DNA from: a virus
Reading direction: 5' to 3' (one strand)
DNA: 23,433 bases
IMG/VR virus record: IMGVR_UViG_3300020185_002458
Span: 1 to 23,433 of that record
How positions within the stretch are numbered: the first letter of the stretch is position 1; each line of letters begins with the position of its first letter. The notes beneath the pieces were generated by a model. That model was not told where the DNA came from, did not search any database, and worked only from the letters and a program-made list of their open reading frames with translations. Shown here in pieces: positions 1-6,579 of this stretch. The translations under genes and the position numbers were made by a program.

Positions 1-22
1 CTATGTGTATTTTTTCTTTCAT
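1..22 (-). CDS. 5' start of a gene running off the left edge
   Basis: An ATG at 22-20 on the minus strand opens a frame reading MKEKIHI before the window ends. It is preceded by an AT-rich leader (TATAATATAAT at 33-23) like those in front of other minus-strand genes here, and it lies just downstream of the terminator at 69-97. That is where the next transcription unit would be expected to begin. Only seven codons are visible, so no function can be given and the call rests on position and leader alone. Confidence 0.4.
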
Positions 23-68
23 ATTATATTATAAGGAAAAAAAAATGGTAAATAAAGTTATCTTGATC

Positions 69-97
69 AAAAAAAAAACCCCGAATTAATCGGGGTT
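69..97 (-). terminator. Rho-independent terminator
   Basis: Read on the minus strand, AACCCCG, a 7-nt loop (ATTAATT) and CGGGGTT form a perfect hairpin followed by a run of ten T. It begins a few bases after the stop codon of the 510-aa gene and should end the minus-strand transcript carrying the IscA, ParB-like and 510-aa genes. Confidence 0.93.
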
Positions 98-104
98 TAG
101 TTTG

Positions 105-1637
105 TTACTTATTTAAAAGGGTTTGTTTCACAAAGTCTCGAATTTCATCTTCATTCATTTGTGATTGTTGTGGTCTCACTGATCTTGCACCTAACACATC
201 AATAGAACTAATAGCTCTTTTAATTGATTGAGCCTCGTTAGCACTCATTATCTCACCTTTAAATTCACCCAATACGGTTTCTAAACCTTTAAGGATGGTT
301 TGGTTAGTTAATGGATGATTCTCACCAGTGTCACGTTCTGAACCTGGCTTGATACCACTTAATGTTTTAGGATCAGCAATGTATTTACCATCAAATACCA
401 TTGGTTCTGGTAATGTTACAGTTACTTTTTTATTAATATCACCATCTGTAACAGTATTTCTAATTCGATCCTCTTTTTCCAATCTCTTACCATACTTCAA
501 ATCATAGTCAATCGTCCATGTCCACTCAGTTACCTTTCCTTCATCATCTTTATTAGTTGCTTCACCCTTTAATCCAAAATCAGTAAACACTACAACTTCG
601 AAATTTTCTTCAGGTATATCGTATTTATCCAAACCAAGTACTTCGGTTTTACCGTAGTTACCAACTTGACCCATTTTTGGAACTGATGTTGGGGTATTTC
701 TTCTTGAATACTTACCTCTTAATGCCGTTGTCTTAACATCCGGAATTTCATTAGGGTTTTTAGACCTTATAGCCTCTCCGGAGTGGGTCAAGAAATTTTC
801 TTGTGATGGGTATAGTTGTATCGAGTGTGATCCAAATTCAATAAGTTCGTTGTTAGTCACTGAGAATCGATCGCGATGAGGTGGAACTCGATCATCTTCC
901 TCACCTGATGGGTTAGTTATGTTGTCAACAAATAATGGTGGGATACTAAGTTTTTTCATTCGATTTTGAAGTTCTTGGTCACCAAAACTATCTCTTAGTA
1001 CATCATATAATGTTCTTCTAATTTTAGCACGTGTTGGTTCCGGTTTTTTTGGTTTACCGTCTTTAGGTCCAATATATTGTTTCTCAAATTCTTCTGAATC
1101 ACCATCTTCACCTGGTATAGGATAAACAGTTAAAGTATCGATGTTTCTTGTTCTTGGTTCTGAAGTGTTACAGTTATCATTAACAAATTTAACTTTACCA
1201 TACTTATCCTTCAACATTTCAATAAGTTGTGGACTTCTTTCCAATAACTCCTCCCATTCACATGAAAAAACAATTGGTGTTGATGTTTCCTTGGAAGGTT
1301 CAACACCTTCTGGTGTGTAGTACCAACCTACATGTTCCTCCGGTTTTGTTTTGTCGTCAGTTTCGTAAGGTGGGTAAAACATCGGTCTATATAGTTTGTG
1401 TTCCGCACCCTCTTTTGGTTTTCTTTCAGGTTTTTCTGTTGGTATTCCCTTTTTAGCTGTTGGCCATTTCTTATTACGAACCATCGCCCCTGTTTTAGGA
1501 TCAGTTTTATATTTTTCAATAGGCATCTCATCAACATCCTCTTCTTCAGAATATTCGGTTTTGTAACCTGAGTGTCTAATGTCCGTTAAATTCTCCCCTA
1601 AAATCGTGAGAATATCTTTTTTTGTTAATTCTTCCAT
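105..1637 (-). CDS. Hypothetical phage protein, 510 aa, possibly virion-associated
   Basis: I do not recognise this protein. It is long, hydrophilic and rich in D, E, K and P, with a low-complexity charged segment in the first ~110 residues (EYSEEEDVDE, then repeated K/P/E). There are no membrane segments, no signal peptide and no catalytic motif I can name. The N-terminus (EELTKKDILTILGENL) and the C-terminus (NEDEIRDFVKQTLLNK) both look like short amphipathic helices, the kind of end seen on many virion or scaffold-associated phage proteins. The ATG start follows a TATATATAAAAG leader about 5 nt away, and there is no Shine-Dalgarno sequence. It is the last gene before the strong terminator at 69-97, 22 nt after the ParB-like gene. 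A structural role is a guess. Confidence 0.8.
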   Translation of the reverse strand: MEELTKKDILTILGENLTDIRHSGYKTEYSEEEDVDEMPIEKYKTDPKTGAMVRNKKWPTAKKGIPTEKPERKPKEGAEHKLYRPMFYPPYETDDKTKPEEHVGWYYTPEGVEPSKETSTPIVFSCEWEELLERSPQLIEMLKDKYGKVKFVNDNCNTSEPRTRNIDTLTVYPIPGEDGDSEEFEKQYIGPKDGKPKKPEPTRAKIRRTLYDVLRDSFGDQELQNRMKKLSIPPLFVDNITNPSGEEDDRVPPHRDRFSVTNNELIEFGSHSIQLYPSQENFLTHSGEAIRSKNPNEIPDVKTTALRGKYSRRNTPTSVPKMGQVGNYGKTEVLGLDKYDIPEENFEVVVFTDFGLKGEATNKDDEGKVTEWTWTIDYDLKYGKRLEKEDRIRNTVTDGDINKKVTVTLPEPMVFDGKYIADPKTLSGIKPGSERDTGENHPLTNQTILKGLETVLGEFKGEIMSANEAQSIKRAISSIDVLGARSVRPQQSQMNEDEIRDFVKQTLLNK

Positions 1638-1659
1638 TTAACTTTTATATATAAATACT

Positions 1660-2166
1660 TTATTTATTCGAATTGTCATTATAATCGTATTGATCTTCAT
1701 CACTTAGAACACCAATAAATACTTTTGGTTTGATACCTAAAGCCGCGGACGTACATAATCTTGTATTTCCAGCAACTAAATGGTACCTATTACCAAACTG
1801 TATAATTAGTGGCCTTTTGTATGAACCATCTTTTAATTTTTCTGTAAGTTTATCGGGATTACTTTTATCGTACGTGTCCGCAATTTTATAAACGGACTCC
1901 ATATCACCTTGTTCGATTTGATTTGATTCGGTGTTCTCTAAATTAGACCAAACATCTTCTGGTATGGTAACCTCAATTGACTTATCAAATGAACTAATAA
2001 CTTCAGATACATTAGTGTGAAAACCTTCATCTCTATTAAGGTACTGTGTGACTCTTTGGATTTCTTCCATTTCACCATCGATGTCAGGTCGATTTATTTT
2101 ATCAACCCCCATCATCTCACAGATACGTTTTATTTCTTCAGATATTAACACATAGATAAATATCAA
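1660..2166 (-). CDS. ParB/sulfiredoxin-fold domain protein
   Basis: The C-terminal half carries a ParB/Srx-type core: KRPLIIQFGNRYHLVAGNTR at about 117-136, with the GNTRL box at 133-137 in the place of the GHRRL-like nucleotide/phosphate-binding box of ParB N-terminal domains. This domain is common in phage proteins as a putative nuclease or nucleotide-binding module. No helix-turn-helix follows it, so this is not a full partition ParB. Residues 8-20 (ISEEIKRICEMMG) form a probable helix that may be a targeting sequence. The start is uncertain: the longest frame begins at a TTG, with a GTG at codon 6 (2151) and an ATG at codon 18 (2115) as alternatives. It lies 20 nt after the IscA-like gene in the same transcription unit. 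The biochemical activity is unknown. Confidence 0.72.
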   Translation of the reverse strand: MIFIYVLISEEIKRICEMMGVDKINRPDIDGEMEEIQRVTQYLNRDEGFHTNVSEVISSFDKSIEVTIPEDVWSNLENTESNQIEQGDMESVYKIADTYDKSNPDKLTEKLKDGSYKRPLIIQFGNRYHLVAGNTRLCTSAALGIKPKVFIGVLSDEDQYDYNDNSNK

Positions 2167-2186
2167 CTAAGAAAGTTTAATCCTTA

Positions 2187-2516
2187 TTACAAACTAAAAC
2201 TTTCACCACAACCACATGTACGTGACGCGTTTGGGTTAATCCACTCGAACCCCTTACCATTTAAACCTCCTTGAAAGTTAAGTTCTGTCCCAATCAGATA
2301 AAGTAATGAGGGTTTATTGATAACAACGTTGAATGTCTCTAATTCAACAAGAGTATCAGATTCATCTACAACATTGTCGAAGTCCATCTTATATGAAAGA
2401 CCACTACAACCACCACCCAACACACCAACTCGTAAGTTATGTGTCTCAGGTGATATACCCTCCTCAATCATAACTTCATTTAGTTTCTCAACCGCCGCTT
2501 TAGTAATTGTTACCAT
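2187..2516 (-). CDS. A-type iron-sulfur cluster carrier (IscA/ErpA/HesB family)
   Basis: This is a 109-aa full-length A-type carrier of the Fe-S biogenesis family. The three conserved cysteine ligands are present: C37 in GGGCSGLSY and C101/C103 in RTCGCGESFSL at the C-terminus. The body (VNKP-like INKPSLLYLIGTELNF, then GFEWINPNA) follows the usual IscA/SufA/ErpA layout. Family members accept [2Fe-2S] or [4Fe-4S] clusters from a scaffold and pass them to apo-enzymes in the cytoplasm. No scaffold or desulfurase gene is nearby, so it would have to plug into host Isc/Suf machinery. Possible clients in this window are the radical SAM and U32-like proteins. It lies 3 nt downstream of the PcfJ-like gene. 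Which of IscA, SufA or ErpA it is closest to cannot be decided here. Confidence 0.92.
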   Translation of the reverse strand: MVTITKAAVEKLNEVMIEEGISPETHNLRVGVLGGGCSGLSYKMDFDNVVDESDTLVELETFNVVINKPSLLYLIGTELNFQGGLNGKGFEWINPNASRTCGCGESFSL

Positions 2517-2519
2517 AAT

Positions 2520-3929
2520 TTATTTTATTATATCGTATTTTTCTTTTATCCATGAAATTTCACCGAACTTCTTAACTCTTTTTGTTAATGTATCAACCAC
2601 TATTTTGAAGTCATCAGGGATTGGAGAGTTCGCTTTACCATAGACCATGGTTTGTTCCCCCTTATTGAATCTTACATTAACCCACTTCTTACCTTTCCTT
2701 AGTGATATAAAGATAAATATAGACCCATGGTTAAATTGACCACCCATACAATTTTTCATTATGTGTCCTTCTACCTTGAAATCTTCCTCACTACTTAATA
2801 CTTTTGGTGTGTACCTAACGTCACCAATTTGGATGTCCTTTTCAATATACTCTAAAAACTCATCAGGAAACGTATATCGTATTTTATATCCTCTCGAGAA
2901 GTATTTCTTCAAACCCTTCCAATTTTCTTCTAACCTCTTAAATTCCTCATCGTTAGTTGCTGTATATTTTAAATCAATCCCCGTTTTTTCTAACTTTTGT
3001 CTTAATGACAATAACTCATAAACAGAGTGAATTAGTGCTTCCATATTCAAACCATCTTTCTCCCAATTAATCATGGTTTTTAACATGTTCTTTTTCTCTC
3101 TTTCGTTTTTTAATTGGTGGGTTTTGTTTGTTGGTGGTACTCTGTAACAATGAAGGTGCCAGTCAACTTTGTTCATATAATCAATATAGTTTTCACCAAA
3201 TAATTTACTGAAATAATTAAGTGTTTTTATAATGATCGGCATACCCTCATCGTTATTTGTGAGAGTACTAACATATTGTTTTGTTTTGATACCATACCCA
3301 TCCAATACAGAAGGTATGAACTTCCTATCGTTTACTTTTAAAAATTTTAGTTTGGGGTAGTCATTTTGTATGTCGAGATATACCAAATCATGACCTTTTA
3401 TTTTTTTACGATCTAAATGAAAATCAACTATCATATCGAACATTGGGTCAACTTCAACTTTATTGTAACCCTTACTCCTTAGATACTCATTCTTAATTCT
3501 TGGTTGTATAATTTTACTCATCTCCGACCAAGCCTCTTCTATTTTTCTATTAAATCTAACACCCCAACCTTTTTCTTTTCCACCTTTATAGAATCCGAAC
3601 GAGGTCATTTCAGCTAATAGATCAAACCTATTCTTATTTGTTTTTGGTTTTGCTGATTTTAAGTCACCAAAGAATCCTTTAGTGTGTGTGTGGTTGTATA
3701 CGGTGAAGTTAGAAGTTTTCAAATCTAACCTGAACCTTCGTACTGTTTCAACTTCACGACTCAGTGTAAATTCTTCAGCACCATTATCATTAGGTCGTCT
3801 ATATGTAAAAGTGTACTCACTTTCCATCATGAGTGTGTCATCTGCGTAGTAAATTGATATGTCACATTTTTCGTAACATTTACCCTTGTCGGTTTTCCTT
3901 AATTGAGTGTGATTAAAGATTCTTTCCAT
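2520..3929 (-). CDS. PcfJ-like protein
   Basis: The 469-aa protein has a C-terminal block typical of the PcfJ-like family found in phages and conjugative elements: EGHIMKNCMGG at about 387-397 with the conserved NC pair at 393-394, then a beta-rich stretch (SIFIFISLRKGKKWVNVRF) and a QxxxxYGxxN-like element (QTMVYGKANSPIP). The N-terminal ~380 residues are lysine-rich and mostly helical, with no recognised enzymatic motif. The molecular function of PcfJ-like proteins is not established. It is the first gene of the transcription unit running to the terminator at 69-97. Its ATG (3929) faces the divergent 44-aa gene across a 95-nt spacer. The assignment rests on the motif block only. Confidence 0.72.
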   Translation of the reverse strand: MERIFNHTQLRKTDKGKCYEKCDISIYYADDTLMMESEYTFTYRRPNDNGAEEFTLSREVETVRRFRLDLKTSNFTVYNHTHTKGFFGDLKSAKPKTNKNRFDLLAEMTSFGFYKGGKEKGWGVRFNRKIEEAWSEMSKIIQPRIKNEYLRSKGYNKVEVDPMFDMIVDFHLDRKKIKGHDLVYLDIQNDYPKLKFLKVNDRKFIPSVLDGYGIKTKQYVSTLTNNDEGMPIIIKTLNYFSKLFGENYIDYMNKVDWHLHCYRVPPTNKTHQLKNEREKKNMLKTMINWEKDGLNMEALIHSVYELLSLRQKLEKTGIDLKYTATNDEEFKRLEENWKGLKKYFSRGYKIRYTFPDEFLEYIEKDIQIGDVRYTPKVLSSEEDFKVEGHIMKNCMGGQFNHGSIFIFISLRKGKKWVNVRFNKGEQTMVYGKANSPIPDDFKIVVDTLTKRVKKFGEISWIKEKYDIIK

Positions 3930-3966
3930 CCATATAAAGTAGATGAAAAAAATGAAATTGTGAAGT

Positions 3967-3988
3967 CTTTAAGTTGTTAAAGTTTTTT
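3967..3988. promoter_or_regulatory. AT-rich inverted repeat in a divergent spacer
   Basis: CTTTAA, GTTG, TTAAAG is a perfect 6-bp inverted repeat followed on the plus strand by six T. It lies in the 95-nt spacer between the divergent PcfJ-like and 44-aa genes. It could be an operator or a weak hairpin. A TTGACT element overlaps its T-run at 3987-3992, but a matching -10 box at normal spacing is not clear, so I do not call a promoter. Confidence 0.35.
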
Positions 3989-4024
3989 GACTTATTTGAT
4001 GTATTTATTGGATAAAATACGATA

Positions 4025-4159
4025 ATGGCAAAAGCAACAACACTTAGTACCTATAGATCAAACGCTCGAAAAAGACCTGGGATCCATGCAAAAAGTAAAA
4101 CTTCTAAACTTAAAGGTTCTGCGAACTATAAGAAGAAGTATAGAGGTCAGGGTAAATAA
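4025..4159 (+). CDS. Small highly basic protein, 44 aa
   Basis: The frame begins MAKATTLSTYRSNARKRPGI and ends KKKYRGQGK. It has 14 K/R and no D or E in 44 residues. This resembles small basic proteins (RPGxHAKxKTSK...NYKKxYRGQG pattern) that I associate with marine and Bacteroidota phages, none with a known function. Binding to nucleic acid or ribosomes is a reasonable inference from charge alone. It is the only plus-strand gene among minus-strand neighbours. It has its own hairpin terminator, and its stop codon lies 1 nt from the convergent stop of the AroQ-like gene. The start is the only ATG in frame, 6 nt after a GATAAAAT element. Confidence 0.75.
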   Translation: MAKATTLSTYRSNARKRPGIHAKSKTSKLKGSANYKKKYRGQGK

Positions 4160-4176
4160 ATTAACCCTTACTTTTT
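4149..4176 (+). terminator. Compact terminator for the 44-aa gene
   Basis: AGGGT(AA) pairs with (TT)A-ACCCT around a 5-nt loop, with one bulged A, and is followed by TACTTTTT on the plus strand. The hairpin spans the stop codons of both the 44-aa gene and the convergent AroQ-like gene. No T-run follows on the minus strand, so it should act only on the plus-strand transcript. Confidence 0.6.
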
Positions 4177-4451
4177 AGTATCATTTGTTGTAACTCTACG
4201 GAGTGATCAATCAAAACTTCAAATATCTTTTTAGTGAGATATGTTGGTGTGCTTTGTTCCTCAGACTTTTTAATAACTCGGTCAAGTATTTCTTTTCTTC
4301 TATCTTGAGACATTTCAGTAATTCCGTGTTCTTTTTTTAACACACCAATTTCCATCGCAAGATCAATTCTCATTATTACCGAATTAAGTATAACATCGTC
4401 TGTAATGTCAATTACATTCCTAAGTTCTTCTAACTCTTCTTTATATCCCAT
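4161..4451 (-). CDS. AroQ-fold chorismate-mutase-like protein
   Basis: The 96-aa protein aligns without gaps to the E. coli AroQ chorismate mutase domain from residue 7 (L-E-E-L-R-x-x-I-D) to about 89 (F-E-V-L-I-D-H-S-V-E-L-Q-Q). Active-site positions R11, R28, K39, R51, S84 and Q88 fall at exactly the same numbers. D48 is replaced by S and E52 by R, and E52 normally contacts the substrate C4-hydroxyl region. AroQ enzymes convert chorismate to prephenate; the related PchB lyases split isochorismate and also lack the acidic residue. The protein is therefore probably an all-helical AroQ-fold dimer, but its substrate is uncertain. It is the last gene of the thyA-metK operon, 20 nt after its neighbour. 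The fold is confident, the activity is not. Confidence 0.8.
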   Translation of the reverse strand: MGYKEELEELRNVIDITDDVILNSVIMRIDLAMEIGVLKKEHGITEMSQDRRKEILDRVIKKSEEQSTPTYLTKKIFEVLIDHSVELQQMILKSKG

Positions 4452-4471
4452 ATTATAAGTTGTGTTCTAAT

Positions 4472-5104
4472 TTAGTCCCACCATTTTTCTATATTCTCTT
4501 CAATTATTTTAAAAAGTAATTTGTGTGATCTATCCTGATTTAAATGTGCAATGTTCATCGCAATTATTTGTTTATCCTCAATCCCCTTTGTTTTAAAATA
4601 CCCTTCACCATTTAAAACTCTTTTATATATAAGTGGATACTTTTTAAAGTAGTCATCGAAGTTTTCACCTAACAATTTACTTTCCCACGTAGAATAACCT
4701 TCTTTATCTTCAGAGGGTTCAAACCAATGTTTAGTCTTATGGTAATCCCCATATTCACTCGAGTACCATCCATCACTTACCTTATTAATTAAACGAACAC
4801 AAGTCATCATAATTTCTGCATCTCTTTTCGCACCTTCATGCCAATCTCTGTGTCCAATATATTCCGATTGTGCTTTAAGTTTATGTTGAAGTATTGTGTA
4901 GATATAACGATGGTCCCAATTGCGGTCTTTCCATATGATAGGTAACCAATACTTAAGATTCTCAAACCCCTGTTTAATATTTTTAGGAATGTATTTCCAA
5001 TCGTTACGCCAACGTATTGTTATACTGTTCCACACTCTTTTGTACCACGAAAGTTGTTCACGTTCAAGTCTCCATTGTTCAAATATGTCGTTTTCTGGTT
5101 CCAT
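4472..5104 (-). CDS. Conserved phage hypothetical protein, 210 aa, Trp/Tyr-rich
   Basis: No function is recognised. The protein is unusually rich in W and Y (WRNDWKYIPK, YWLPIIWKDRNWDHRYIY) and has a central segment GHRDWHEGAKRDAEIMMTCV, followed by YSSEYGDYHKTKHWF, of a type I associate with phage hypotheticals of unknown role. There is no signal peptide and no clear membrane segment despite the aromatic patches. The ATG at 5104 is preferred. A TTG five codons upstream would overlap metK, whereas the ATG starts 5 nt after the metK stop, matching the very short spacings of this operon. The C-terminus ends EENIEKWWD. Confidence 0.75.
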   Translation of the reverse strand: MEPENDIFEQWRLEREQLSWYKRVWNSITIRWRNDWKYIPKNIKQGFENLKYWLPIIWKDRNWDHRYIYTILQHKLKAQSEYIGHRDWHEGAKRDAEIMMTCVRLINKVSDGWYSSEYGDYHKTKHWFEPSEDKEGYSTWESKLLGENFDDYFKKYPLIYKRVLNGEGYFKTKGIEDKQIIAMNIAHLNQDRSHKLLFKIIEENIEKWWD

Positions 5105-5109
5105 AATGA

Positions 5110-6078
5110 TTATTTCCAATTAAACCCACACCCCATATGTCCAAACATTGAGGTTTCTTTGTAAATCGGATTCCTTAATTCTAAGAAATCTATTATACCC
5201 CGAGGGGTTAGGTCGTAACCTTCGATAGGTACGATATGTCCATTACAGTCTGCAGTTGCTTGTATTGGTTGGTCGTAACCTATGGCGTACGCCAAGGTAA
5301 CAATACACTCAATACCACCATATAATTTTAGGTAGTCCACCGCGATTCTCCTTGCCATATATGCTGCCGATCTGTCAACTTTAGTTGCGTCCTTACCACT
5401 AAAAGCACCACCACCAATAGGTACACGTGGTCCGTAGTTGTCTACCGCAAGTTTTCTACCTGTTAACCCTGCATCTGCAGTGAAACCACCAATATTCCAA
5501 TCTCCCGCAGGGTTACAATGTAGTGATTGTATAGTGTATTTGGGATATCTCTCTTCAAAAAATAGGACAACTAATTCCTCTAATTTTTCTTTAGGTGCGT
5601 TTTGGAATGAACATACGACTCTAACGCCAAGTTCATCATCAATTGTAACTTGAGTTTTACCATCGTATGGGAAGAACCCATAAACAAGTTTATTTAATTC
5701 ACGAGCCAAATAATATTCTTGAGGTAACTTTTGTTCGTTGTCATTACATGCATATCCAATCATGATTCCTTGGTCACCTGCACCACCATTATCAACTCCT
5801 TGAGATATTTCAGGTGATTGGGTATTGATATTTATAATAACTTTAATTGAATCATCAGTAGTTATGTCATGAACTACCTTTACAATGATTTCTCTTGTTA
5901 CCACTGCGTTGGAGGTTATTTCTCCTGTAATGTAAACCTCACCTATACCACCACATGTTTCAATTGCACATCGTGAATTAGGGTCTTGTTCTAAGTGTAG
6001 GTCTAATAATGTGTCTGAAATTCTATCACACATCTTATCTGGGTGCATTGGAGATACACATTCTGCGGTTCTAATCAT
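5110..6078 (-). CDS. metK: S-adenosylmethionine synthetase, compact form
   Basis: This cytoplasmic enzyme makes S-adenosylmethionine from methionine and ATP. Diagnostic motifs are all present: HPDK at 12-15, GEITS at 52-56, GAGDQG at 99-104, DGKTQVTID at 139-147, DAGLTGRK at 202-209, GGGAFSGKD at 222-230, DRSAAY at 235-240, and a C-terminal LRNPIY...FGHMG. It has 322 residues against about 380-400 in bacterial MetK, with the shortening mostly between conserved blocks, so it looks like a streamlined but intact enzyme. The usual GHPDK reads MHPDK. It starts 1 nt after the thioesterase gene. SAM consumers in the window are the DNA methyltransferase, the TylF-like methyltransferase and the radical SAM protein. 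Phage SAM synthesis could also offset host or phage SAM depletion. Confidence 0.95.
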   Translation of the reverse strand: MIRTAECVSPMHPDKMCDRISDTLLDLHLEQDPNSRCAIETCGGIGEVYITGEITSNAVVTREIIVKVVHDITTDDSIKVIININTQSPEISQGVDNGGAGDQGIMIGYACNDNEQKLPQEYYLARELNKLVYGFFPYDGKTQVTIDDELGVRVVCSFQNAPKEKLEELVVLFFEERYPKYTIQSLHCNPAGDWNIGGFTADAGLTGRKLAVDNYGPRVPIGGGAFSGKDATKVDRSAAYMARRIAVDYLKLYGGIECIVTLAYAIGYDQPIQATADCNGHIVPIEGYDLTPRGIIDFLELRNPIYKETSMFGHMGCGFNWK

Positions 6079-6079
6079 A

Positions 6080-6469
6080 TTAATCTATTTTAAATTTGTT
6101 TTTAACTCTTTCTGTAATTGGAATCGGGTCATTGTTTTCATCAATTCTTACGAACTTAATCTTTGTCGATAAAATAACCGACTGTTGTCCTGAATAAACA
6201 TTATGTGCCCTCGCCTCTAATTGTAACGTAACTGATGTTACTCCGATTGTATTAACACAACCATATATTTTTAATAAGTGACCTTCTCTCGCTGGTTTTT
6301 TAAATAGACACTCCTCAATTAACACGGTAACCATTCTTGGTGTGTCACAAACCTGAGTCGCAAACGCGGCTCCCGCAGCATCAACCCATGCAAGAAGTTT
6401 ACCACCAAATAGATTTCCATGAAAACCTAAATCAGATTTCTTTACTGGGTGGGTAGATATTAATTCCAT
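6080..6469 (-). CDS. Acyl-CoA thioesterase, hotdog fold (YciA-like)
   Basis: The 129-aa protein matches the YciA/BFIT acyl-CoA hydrolase family. It has HGNLFGGKLLAWVDAAGAAF at 17-36 (the HGxxFGG turn and D30 at the catalytic position), then MVTVLIEECLFKKPAREGHL, then the central strand TSVTLQLEARAHN. Such enzymes hydrolyse acyl-CoA to free acid and CoA, usually as hexamers of hotdog domains. I chose the ATG at 6469. A longer frame up to 6529 overlaps a clean 34-aa gene upstream, and the family begins with about this much sequence before the FGG turn. The start lies 4 nt after that peptide's TGA and the stop 1 nt before metK. The chain-length preference cannot be read from sequence. A lipid enzyme in a phage nucleotide/SAM operon is unusual. 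Confidence 0.88.
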   Translation of the reverse strand: MELISTHPVKKSDLGFHGNLFGGKLLAWVDAAGAAFATQVCDTPRMVTVLIEECLFKKPAREGHLLKIYGCVNTIGVTSVTLQLEARAHNVYSGQQSVILSTKIKFVRIDENNDPIPITERVKNKFKID

Positions 6470-6473
6470 ACTT

Positions 6474-6578
6474 TCAATAGTCGTATTCGTCATCGTTGTA
6501 TTCTGTTGTTTCGGGTACAGTAAACCCATCGTAATCCGTATTATCTAAGTCAGTATCCTCCTTTTCGTTGGGGTCCAT
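6474..6578 (-). CDS. Small acidic protein, 34 aa
   Basis: The frame reads MDPNEKEDTDLDNTDYDGFT and ends DDEYDY. It has 14 acidic residues and one lysine, so it is strongly negatively charged. The ATG is 1 nt after the thyA stop (TAA at 6582-6580) and the TGA is 4 nt before the thioesterase ATG, which is exactly the packing of the surrounding operon. That fit is the main evidence that it is real. No family is recognised. Such acidic peptides could be DNA mimics or protein-binding inhibitors, but nothing in the sequence proves it. Confidence 0.6.
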   Translation of the reverse strand: MDPNEKEDTDLDNTDYDGFTVPETTEYNDDEYDY

Positions 6579-6579
6579 C

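Noticed and set aside
45-89. 14-codon plus-strand frame before the left terminator
   Set aside because: Too short, runs into the terminator hairpin and has no supporting context.
1229-1537. Open frames on both strands inside the 510-aa gene
   Set aside because: They are overlapped by a long gene with coherent codon use and are shadows.
6470-6529. Longer thioesterase start at 6529
   Set aside because: It overlaps a complete 34-aa frame in another reading frame that fits the operon spacing, and the extra residues are not family-like.
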